A DNA stretch of 64,000 bases. It comes from Ecdyonurus torrentis (taxonomy: Eukaryota > Arthropoda > Insecta > Ephemeroptera > Heptageniidae). The notes below the pieces were generated by a model, which had not been told where the DNA came from, did no database searches, and was given only the letters and a program-made list of their open reading frames with translations. The translations under genes were made by a program, and so were the position numbers. Every line of letters begins with the position of its first letter. Within the stretch, counting starts at the first letter, position 1. The stretch covers positions 16,956,781-17,020,780 of the forward strand of contig OX439137.1 of the NCBI GenBank assembly GCA_949318235.1, given 5' to 3'. This document shows positions 45,337-54,398 of this stretch, piece after piece.

Positions 45337-45470
45337 AGACGGGTTGCACTCATATTTAAGAGACACCATTTTATTGGTCAGAAATACATATACAGTAGGC
45401 CAGCATAGGAAAAATATAATTTTAATTTTTTTTAATGGCAAAAGAAGCTTCCCGTCCCACATTGTTAAGC
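45337..45470 (+). repeat. GGTTGCAC-family repeat fragment
   Basis: Related to 30537-30660 (GGTTGCACTCATATTTAAGA, then AGGCCAGCATAGGAAAAA). Confidence 0.6.
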
Positions 45471-45861
45471 AATTAGGACACAGAGAATGAAACAATGGAC
45501 TTTTTTTTCTGAACTGGTGGAATATTAAATATTTTCAAAAATAATAATACAGAATATGTCTTTTATTTTTTGTTTTTTACATGCCTATTTTGCCTTAAAC
45601 TTATGAAATGTTCCTTTAAATAAAAATAAATAAATAAGATACAGATTCAAATAGGCTATATTGCAAAAAACACATTACATCAAATGCACATGTTTGGGGA
45701 ATATTCAATTCAATTATTGGCTTTATTCAGAAAAAAAAATCGCCTGCAAAAAGTTGTGCTTATGCAACCAGTTGCACCAAATTGCAACAAAAGTCGCATA
45801 ACTTGTAGGCGCTTGTTTTTTATTCGATTTATAACTATTATAACCATATGATTATAACCAA

Positions 45862-45957
45862 AAACTACGTTTGTCCTATGCTGAGCAATGTTATTCATTG
45901 CTCAAGAAGAGCATCGAGAAGCACTCAGAATGACGACATGCGTACACACCCTATATA
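45862..45957 (-). repeat. MITE family 1, end fragment
   Basis: GTTTGTCCTATGCTGAGCAA through a mutated CRE (TGACGACA) to CACACCCTATA. Confidence 0.8.
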
Positions 45958-46074
45958 CATAAAAAAAGAAAAAAAAAATTTCTAAATTATCATGTTGAAA
46001 GTTATATCCTGGTGACGGAGCTGATTATTATAAAATAACTACATGTTTAATATTGTTGTCAAATTAAAATATGT

Positions 46075-46365
46075 TTAAAGCCCTTATGCACTAATTTTTT
46101 TATCATTTAGAATACTAGATTGATAATTACCATACCTTATTATCTAGAATTAGACACCAACATGTTGATTTTGTATTTATTTTTATTTATTTTCATTTTG
46201 ACAGTTGAAATAAAACTTATCTGACGTCACAATGTACCGGTGACTGTGATTGGCTGACTTTATCACGTGACTTGACGGGTGACTGTGATTGGCTGTTTCA
46301 TCAGCCAGGCAATTATCAATCTAGTATTTTAAATGATAAAAAAAATAAGTGCATAAGGGCTTTAA
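46075..46365. repeat. MITE family 4 (TTAA-flanked, 58-bp ends)
   Basis: TTAA at 46075-46078 and 46362-46365. Terminal repeats of about 58 bp differ at few positions (TTAAAGCCCTTATGCACT at each end). The interior has a CRE at 46222-46229 and two copies of GGTGACTGTGATTGGCTG, which contain CCAAT-box complements (ATTGG). Confidence 0.88.
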
Positions 46366-46914
46366 GTATGATTCGAAATATATTAAAAATATATATTTGA
46401 ACAGAAATGTGAGGAAAGTTAGGAGCCAATAAACCGGGGCGGAGCGGTGCCTATATACTTGCGTACATAATTGCTAAGATGCAAAGCTATACTGAAATCC
46501 ATTCTTCGTAACCAAGAAGTCTAAAAGTTACTTCTATATAATTTGGTCCATAAGTTGGTAGAACGTATCAGTGTTATATGAAATACCATATACACCTACT
46601 GAACTACAATGAATCATAATTGCGAAGTCAATGATAAATACCTAATGTATCTAACAAGAACTTGGTTCACTCTCTTTTTTCTTTGGACAATTTGCGAAAA
46701 AGTCCTAATATTTCGTCCTGTGTATTTAACACACTATAGACGTGGAACCTTAGCCATGCGGCCATGCAAACACCTAACACAACCCACCTGCAACAGTCAC
46801 AGTACTACTTTTTGTATTTACAGTGGGCGTTTATTAATGTCGGGACATAAGTCACTGGCAAAGCTCATCATTTTAGTCCTGTGTGTGATAAAATACATTG
46901 CTAAAAAAAATACA
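46366..46914. other. Spacer
   Basis: A reading frame of 115 codons starting at 46609 has no recognisable domain and runs into a repeat, so I do not call it. Confidence 0.5.
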
Positions 46915-47317
46915 CTAAAGCCTCGTTCTCAATGGACTTTTTCTAAGTTTTCTTAAGTAAAAATGCTAATTTTTTCCACTTAAGAACGATTGGTGTTCAC
47001 AATGAAACTATTGTTGCACTTAAGAACTTTCTTAATTGGTTTCGCTTAACAATTTTTTTTCTTAATTTTTCTTAAGTAGCTATAATTAGAAGAATTATTT
47101 GAATTTACGTAAGAATCCAACCCTTGTTGATTCTTACGTAAATTCAAAATAATTCTTTTAATTAGCTACTTAAGAAAAATTAAGAAAAAAAATTGTTAAG
47201 TGAAAGTTCTACGTAAAAAATTAAGAACAAATTTTTAAGTGGAAATCAAACTTTTTTCTTAATTTGAAAAAATTAGCGTTTTCACTTAAGAAAAGTCCAT
47301 TGTGAACGAGGCTTTAA
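46915..47317. repeat. 400-bp foldback element
   Basis: AAAGCCTCGTTCTCAATGGA at the left pairs with the complement of TCCATTGTGAACGAGGCTTT at the right (TTAA at 47314). The inverted match continues through most of the element to a centre hairpin GAATTTACGTAAGAATC ... GATTCTTACGTAAATTC. Confidence 0.85.
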
Positions 47318-47526
47318 TAATTAATTTTTAACAAATTTTAATTTTGTTTATGAGCTAGATAGGAGACTTCAGATCATTTGGGTCTGGTCAAGATCCCTGA
47401 CCAACCTAAATGACCAGTCCGATCCTGGATATTCATTGTAGTTCAGTAGGTCTATGTTTATTTGTTTCTAGATTCATACATTCCAATATGTTCATCGTTA
47501 TATTACATACCGACTTATGGACCAGG

Positions 47527-47910
47527 CTATAGGGTGTATGCGGATGACGTCATATTTAATGCGCTTGGAGGCCATACTGGAGTAGTAAATTGCATTGCTC
47601 AGCGTAGGACAATCTTTCGTTTTAGGAAAAATTTCTTTGAAAAATCATTTAATTTTTTTGTTATTGTTATTTTTCTCACATACTTGAGATATACCAATAC
47701 AACATAAAATCAATGCTTTCGAAAATATTGCATGGTATTATAAAACTGACAAAATGAGTTATTTTCCTATCGCCACCCATGTTATTGCTCAGCATAGGAC
47801 AAACTTCATTTAAGCCAATTTTCTTTAAGAAATCGGTTAATATTTTGTTATTGTTATTTTTCTTACATACTTGAGATACTACGAGTAATTCAATATATTT
47901 ACAGCACATC
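47527..47910 (+). repeat. MITE family 1, two joined copies
   Basis: A copy with left end AGGGTGTATGCGG and a CRE at 47545-47552 runs to GCCACCCATGTTATT. At 47785 it switches back to GCTCAGCATAGGACAAAC and repeats the body before ending in a (TA)n array (47920-47998). Confidence 0.8.
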
Positions 47911-47918
47911 TCGATATA

Positions 47919-47919
<1 letters not shown>

Positions 47920-47998
<79 letters not shown>
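47920..47998. repeat. (TA)n microsatellite
   Basis: A pure TA run directly after a truncated MITE body, like the (AAAT)n at 37184. Confidence 0.97.
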
Positions 47999-48003
<5 letters not shown>

Positions 48004-48479
48004 AATATGTATAAATATATTCTTTTCTTTATTTTTTTCCCTGCATACGAAAGTTTCTGTTACTTTCTTCGATCTAATAATACATTATTGGATTTAAATC
48101 AATATAAATAGTATTGTCAAAAATTTACATTTTTTTTATGTTTGTCTTAAAAGTCAGGACCCAGAGGTTTTGAGCTTGTCAAGAGCCAAACATTAGTAAG
48201 TTCGATCTTTGATATATTTTAGCTCTAATTTAAACATGATCAGAGTTTTGAGAAGAAAAAAATTTCATTACATAAATATTTTGTGTGATTTTTATTAACA
48301 ATAATTAAGTTAAAAACCGTTACTTTTACTTGCTACAGAATTGTTCCGCCTCAATTCATCAGCCTACAAAATTACAAAACTTATTATTTAACAAGAGTTT
48401 CAAATATTTATTATTTTTTCTTTAATTATTCAAAAATCATTTTAGCTCGTTTTCTCTTAAAAATCTTAGATTTTCATAC
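47999..48479. other. AT-rich spacer
   Basis: No feature is seen. Confidence 0.5.
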
Positions 48480-48850
48480 GCTAATTTGCGGACTAGGCTC
48501 GAGCTTTCTCGTGTTCGACCTGACCTTGAGACTTAAACCCCATCGGCAGGTGTCTAAACCCGCGGTTTAAAAAAAAAAAAAAAAAAAAGAAAAAAAGACC
48601 CTGAAAATTTTAATCCGGGCAGGTGCTCTGAACTTTTTTAACTGTGACTTTTTATTTTTAGCTTCAAAAACAAATTTTTCATAATAAAAATCGAGCTTTT
48701 TTCTTCATAGGCAGAAAGCTCGTTTTCAAACCTTCGGCTCAAATCGAGCTATAGCCGAGTTTCGGCTAGGGTTTCGAGTTAAGGCTCGATTTAAAGATAA
48801 AGCTAATTAAGTGGGTTTCAAGTCAAACCAGGCTTTAAGATATATGATAG
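48480..48850. repeat. Decayed relative of the hAT-like element at 15133
   Basis: Shares AAAATCGAGCTTTTTTCTTC, CTTCGGCTCAAATCGAGCT, GGGTTTCAAGTCAAACC and related motifs. The termini are unclear. Confidence 0.6.
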
Positions 48851-49029
48851 AGCTTCATTGTAATTACCAATGAACAATGAACTAATTAAGTAATTAACAA
48901 ATAAAAAAACATATTTTGTAGTGAAACACGTAAATATATTTTATTTTTGTGATTATTTAAAATACACAATCTTCATTAATTACATTTAATCTATTTTTAC
49001 ATTTAAATGAAAGTTTATAGTGAAATATA
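48851..49029. other. AT-rich spacer
   Basis: No feature is seen. Confidence 0.4.
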
Positions 49030-49299
49030 TAGGGTGTATGCATTCACGTCAAAGTCGGCGCCATGTTGGATAACTCAATAACATGGGCAAGCAGGTATAG
49101 GAAAATAACTTATTTCTCAGTTAAAAAATACTAAGCAAGGAGAGCTTTGATGTTAATGTTAATAGCTTCAACTTTAAGTATGTGAATCAAGAGTGTCCAA
49201 ATAGAACAAAAATAGGAATCCTGCACTGAGCAATGTTATTCATTGTACCAATATGGCGTCCAAGCGCATTCAGTATGACGTCATGCGCCAACACCCTAT
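49030..49299 (-). repeat. MITE family 1, internally deleted copy
   Basis: Both ends are present (ATAGGGTGTATGCATTCACG and GCGCCAACACCCTATA) with a CRE at 49276-49283. The body is shortened. Confidence 0.85.
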
Positions 49300-49510
49300 A
49301 TTATAATGTATGTATGTATGTATATATATATATATATAAATATATATATCTATGTAATCATGTTTTTTTCTAAAATGATGATTTTAAGAAATGGTTATTG
49401 TCACATCTGATTTTATTTTTTTATTTTCAAAATAAAAACTTCCCCGCTAAACTTTTGTTTGTGAGAGAGCCATAGACTTTAACTTGTATACAAATCAATA
49501 TTGATTGATG

Positions 49511-49588
49511 TTAGCAGCTTCAGTAGCCAGTGCAATGTAATCAGCTCGTCATCAGGATTACAATGAACTGGCTACTGAAGCTGCTAAT
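49511..49588. repeat. Single hairpin unit of the 105-bp family
   Basis: AGCAGCTTCAGTAGCCAGTG and its inverted partner ACTGGCTACTGAAGCTGCT flank a GCTCGTCATCAGG loop. This is the same unit as the array at 52789-53390. Confidence 0.88.
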
Positions 49589-49600
49589 TTGTATACAACT

Positions 49601-50300
49601 CAATATAAATTTAAAAAGCATAGTGCACACATACAGTTCACATTTACGCAGCAGCTAGATTACTGCCTGCTATCTGCAAGACAAAAGCTTTATTTTTGTC
49701 ACAACATAAGAGATAAAACCAACTCAGGTCCAATGCTAGGTATTGAATGCAAATTCTATTTACTACTATATAAATATTTACAACTGCCACTTTTTCTCTA
49801 AAATAATTTTCAAAATCTTAGTTTTGTATTTTTCTTATAATTTTCACTAATATTTATAAAAATTTAAAAAATTAACAAAAAAATATTATTTTTATGTAAT
49901 TTATTATTTTTTCAGTCTTAGAAAATACATAATTAAAATTAAATTAAACAAAAAAGCCAATTAATTATAATTAAACAATTAAAGTACCAATTAACATATA
50001 ATTGGTCAAATATAAATTAAAAACAAAATCAATTGAAAAATCTATTGTTTATTAAATATATCTTCCTTTTTTTCAACTCATTAATTAAATAATTAAAATA
50101 TTTTTATGAACTTCATTTTTTTAATATTAAATTTTGTTGCATTGTTGGGCAGCACAAAGTTGATAGTTATTAGAAAACCACTCGCATATTAACAACACAG
50201 GCTGAAAATTAAACAATTTTGCTCAGTGCTAGCAGCTTGTTGCTTCATTGCCACAAAAAATATATATTTTTTTACTAGTTTAAGATCTGACAGAAGACGT
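49601..50300. other. AT-rich spacer
   Basis: No gene or clear repeat is seen. Confidence 0.5.
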
Positions 50301-50719
50301 TGCAAAAGTAGGTTCAGTGATAAACTGACAGCTCAACAATACTAACAAAGTGCTAGCAGACGACTTTGTGTTCCTGTCTACATTTAACGTGCTTTCTTAT
50401 GGGCCAATGAAGTAGCTATAACTTGAGTTACAATTTCTTTATAGGGCTGAAATTTTTACTGTATCTTACTGAGCCTCAAAGCTTTTGTTTTCCTGGATTT
50501 AAATCCATATTTTCACCCAATTGACTCTAAATTCAGGAAAACAAAAGCTTTGATGTTCAGTAAGCTACAGTAAAAATTTCAGCTCTGAGAAATAATCGTA
50601 AATGCAGTTATAGTTGCTTCATTGTCCCATAAGAAAGCATGTTAAATATAGACAGGAACACAAAGTTGTCTGCTAGCATTTTTATGAGCTGTCAGCTTAT
50701 CACTGAACCTACTTTTGCC
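50301..50719. repeat. 420-bp foldback element
   Basis: TGCAAAAGTAGGTTCAGTGA at the left matches the complement of the right end. Further inverted blocks include GTGTTCCTGTCTA, TTTCTTATGGG and TTACTGTA, and the central pair GGAAAACAAAAGCTTTGA around GGATTTAAATCC. Arms are about 200 bp with small gaps. Confidence 0.85.
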
Positions 50720-51261
50720 ACGCCTGCTATTGACAGAATGAAAAGTTAAAAAAAAAAAAAAAAAAAAAAAATGGGTTAAAATTTTTAAGGGTTTAAGAGA
50801 GTACAATAATTCTTGAAAATGCAAAATGAAAGAAAAATTATATTTTTGTGAAAAATGGAAAAACTTGTTGTATATAAAAGCAGCAATGTCCTGTCCTGAG
50901 CCTCTGAAAAGTTTTAATGTTGTTATCATTGCGCTAAGTTAATTAATTTACAGCTTCAAATAAAGCCCGACAATCCAACATATGTGATTGAAAGTTGTCA
51001 ATTAAGGTAATCAGTGGATAATTATGGTTAACTGTCTCATTAATTGCTTACATAATTAACAATTAAGTGTTCATATAATTAAATATTTTTAGTTTAAATT
51101 AAATGACTAACAAGTGCAAATAATTAGTGGAAATTTATTTTATTTTTATTATTTTGCATTTCCTGAAATATTTCATCATTTTGTGTGAAAAGGAAAAAAT
51201 TGATTTTTATGATTTACAAAGAAATGCATTAAAGAGGCTTTAGCATACTGAAATAAATTTT
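50720..51261. other. AT-rich spacer
   Basis: Poly-A run at 50749-50770. No gene is seen. Confidence 0.5.
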
Positions 51262-51465
51262 TTATAGAGCTCTTGCACATATTTACGCTTGGCCGCCATC
51301 TTTGTGAAAGTAAATAACATTGATAGTCATAGGAAAAACCAATAACATTATTTTGTGAATTGAATAATTTACAAAGTAATAAATAAATTAAAAGATCAAT
51401 GTCCCTATGCTACGTATGTATTTTTACCACCAAGATGGCCGTCTTTATGACATTAGCCCACAGAT
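51262..51465. repeat. Inverted-repeat element related to the GGTTGCAC family
   Basis: TTGGCCGCCATCTTTGTGAA at the left and the complement of CCACCAAGATGGCCGTCTTT at the right form loose inverted ends. The interior has CATAGGAAAAACC, as in the fragments at 30537 and 45337. Confidence 0.5.
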
Positions 51466-51904
51466 ATAATGTATAATTAAGACAAACTATTCACTATGTT
51501 GTATTTTACATAAAAAAGCAAATAATTCAATGCAGATTTATATTTAGCAATTGCATACACGAAGCATGCAAATATTTTACACACATAATATATATATATT
51601 TTAAATCGATGTTTCATGTGAAAATTTGTTTACAAAACGAGTCAATAAGGTTTAATTGTACATAGTAAAACATACAAAATATAAACCATGTTGTCTAGTT
51701 GGTTTTGCAAAGCAATTATGTAGTTACAAGGGTTACAATGTGTAATGACCACACTACTAGTGGATCACCACTTAGGCTGACAAAACGTCCTGGATTTACC
51801 TGGACAGACAGTACTGGTTTAGACACTAAAGTCACGCCAAAATTTTGCACAAATCGTCAATGTCACGGTTTTATATTTTGCTGGAAAATCAATAAAAAAC
51901 TCAC

Positions 51905-51906
<2 letters not shown>
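51466..51906. other. Spacer
   Basis: No feature is seen. Confidence 0.4.
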
Positions 51907-51955
<49 letters not shown>

Positions 51956-51975
51956 AAAAAGAAAAAAGAAAGAAA
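51907..51975. repeat. Long poly-A with GAAA edge
   Basis: About 46 A residues followed by GAAAA/GAAAG repeats. Confidence 0.95.
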
Positions 51976-52120
51976 GAAAGAAAAGAAAAGACGTCTAAAG
52001 ATAGTCGATGCATTTTTGTAATAGTTTGTTCAAAAATGACTGCAACCAACCAACGTGTATGTGTTGGTATTTCCCCAAGCATATTAAATTATACAACACA
52101 AATACGCCAAATTTTTAGTT

Positions 52121-52146
52121 TTTTTTTTTTGGGGGGGGGGGGGGGG
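52121..52146. repeat. T-run joined to 16-base G-run
   Basis: A T tract passes directly into 16 consecutive G residues at 52131-52146. Confidence 0.95.
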
Positions 52147-52780
52147 CAAGGTGAGCGGGTGTTTTGGCTATAATAGGACGTACGTACACGTACCGTACGT
52201 CACCTATGTTATTTGTGATAGAACTATTATTATTTAGTGAAAAATTATTTCATTTATTTTTTTACATTTGCAGTGAAAAAATTAAAAAAATAGACGGCAG
52301 AAAGCAATGAAAGAAATCATAGTACTTTTAAATAAACTCTTGCAAAAATACACAAAAATGATGAAATATCGACGGCCACGCCCCCTTTTCTAAAAATTGT
52401 GGTCAGCCTACACATACGCCCCTTGTACTGAGGGGTAGGGAAAAGAGGGCGTGTCAATATGTCAACCCCCTGACAAAATATTTGCTGCACTTTTAACTAC
52501 AAAAATTATAACTAATGTTATTTTATTACTATATGAGAAATACATGTTAATAGTAGAATATTTAAGGATTAGAGAATCAATGTTAACATCAATATTTATT
52601 GATTGATTTCTAAGTCTACTGATTATTGATAAAAATAGACAGCAATATTTAATTTTAATTTAAGCAATTTTTAATTTACATCAAAGAGAAAGAGGAATGT
52701 CGTGGCTTTACAATATTATACACGTTTATATCATAGACATTAGCATTGTAGCCCTGCTAACGTTTATCAATATTGATTTG
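52147..52780. other. Spacer with decayed hAT-like sequence
   Basis: GGCCACGCCCCCTTTTCTAA near 52374 resembles the interior of the hAT-like element at 9107 (GGCCACGCCCCTTTTTGGAA). No gene is seen. Confidence 0.4.
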
Positions 52781-52788
52781 TATACAAG

Positions 52789-53390
52789 TTAGCAGCTTCA
52801 GTAGCCAGTTCAATGTAATCCTGGTGACGAGCTGATTACATTGCACTGGCTACTGAAGCTGCTAACATCAATCAATATTGTTTTGTTTACAAGTTAGCAG
52901 CTTCAGTAGCCAATGCAATGTAATCCTGGTGACGAGCTGATTACATTGCACTGGCTACTGAAGCTGCTAACATCAATCAATATTGTTTTGTTTACAAGTT
53001 AGCAGCTTCAGTAGCCAATGCAATGTAATCCTGGTGACGAGCTGATTACATTGCACTGGCTACTGAAGCTGCTAACATCAATCAATATTGATTTGTATAC
53101 AAGTTAGCAGCTTCAGTAGGCAGTTCAATGTAATCCTGGTGACGAGCTGATTACATTGAACTGGCTACTGAAGCTGCTAACATCAATCAATATTGATTTG
53201 TATACAAGTTAGCAGCTTCAGTAGCCAGTTCAATGTAATCCTGGTGACGAGCTGATTACATTGAACTGGCTACTGAAGCTGCTAACATCAATCAATATTG
53301 ATTTGTATACAAGTTAGCAGCTTCAGTAGCCAGTTCAATGTAATCCTGGTGACGAGCTGATTACATTGAACTGCCTACTGAAGCTGCTAA
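52789..53390. repeat. Tandem array of six 105-bp hairpin units
   Basis: Units start at 52791, 52896, 53001, 53106, 53211 and 53316, an exact 105-bp period. Each unit is an inverted repeat: AGCAGCTTCAGTAGCCAGTT, then CAATGTAATC, an 8-base loop CTGGTGAC, then the complement GAGCTGATTACATTG ... GGCTACTGAAGCTGCT. Units are joined by a linker AACATCAATCAATATTGAT with an inner palindrome. Copies differ at only a few bases. Confidence 0.95.
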
Positions 53391-53640
53391 CTTGACATAT
53401 GCTAACATGGCTATGTATATAACAAGGGCAATGGTAGATATATATTAGTTAGGATATTATATTAAGAAATAGAGATACATGGGCTAGCAACATTCAAAGC
53501 TAAGGAAATTTATATTGCATATAATTTCAGTTCAATTTACAAGGACAGTTTTTATATATATTTAATTTTTAATGTGGATTTAGTACCATTTAATTAAAGA
53601 TTTAAATTAATTCAAACTCCAGTAAAAAAAACATAAGAAA

Positions 53641-53935
53641 GCCTAAATTAGGCTATATCCCTACATAGCCTAAATTAGGCTATGTCTTTACAGAGCCTAA
53701 ATGAGGCTATGTCCTTACAGGCTAATTTAGGCTAAATAAGAGAGCCTAAATTAGGCTATGTCCTTACAGAGACTAAATTGGGCTAAATAAGAGAGCCTAA
53801 ATTAGGCTATGTCCTTACAGAGACTAAATTAGGTTGTGTCCATACATAGCTTAAATTAGGCTGAATAAGAGAGACTAAATTAGGCTATGTCCTAAGAGAG
53901 ACTAAATTACTTGACCTAAATTTAGGCCAGTAGTA
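53641..53935. repeat. Degenerate tandem repeat, GCCTAAATTAGGCTATGTCC
   Basis: About nine imperfect copies of the near-palindrome GCCTAAATTAGGC followed by TATGTCCTTACAGAG or TAAATAAGAGA. Confidence 0.9.
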
Positions 53936-54160
53936 AAAAAATCAACTTAATTAGCAATAAATAATAATTATGATAATACATGAACATTTTTATATTTTGT
54001 AAATACCTGAAACTTCAAGTGAAAAGTTCATTAACAACAATAATAATACAATTAGAAAACTTACTTGGCTAAACTGAAATATGTAAGAACATTTGGTGAG
54101 ATAACATCAGCTTGGTACTAAATATATTGCGACTTGGCTTTGCTGGCTAATAATATGTCA
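53936..54160. other. AT-rich spacer
   Basis: No feature is seen. Confidence 0.4.
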
Positions 54161-54342
54161 TAGGAGCTTCAGTAGCCAGTTCAATGTAATCAGCTCGTCA
54201 CCAGGATTACATTGCATTGGCTACTGAAGCTGCTAACTTGTAAACAAATCAATATTGATTGATGTTAGCAGCTTCAGTAGCCAGTTCAATGTAATCAGCT
54301 CGTCACCCGGATTACATTGCACTGGCTACTGAAGCTGCTAAC
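54161..54342. repeat. Two 105-bp-family hairpins in opposite orientation
   Basis: Two units with loop CAGCTCGTCACC(A/C)GG, the complement of the loop in the array at 52789. They lie 57 bp beyond the stop codon of the Lifeguard gene and so are probably in its 3' UTR. Confidence 0.88.
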
Positions 54343-54398
54343 TTGACTACAAATCAATATATATGATAGCCACCAAAGCAGAGCTAAGAGGTGAGGGC

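Noticed and set aside
46609..46956. 115-codon frame on the plus strand
   Set aside because: No domain, ends inside a foldback element, and composition is like the surrounding non-coding DNA.
50642..50929. 95-codon minus-strand frame
   Set aside because: It covers one arm of the foldback at 50301-50719 and a poly-A run. No motif.
52789..53390. Possible CRISPR array
   Set aside because: The regular 105-bp period has no unique spacers. Repeat and spacer are both conserved and palindromic, and the DNA is animal.
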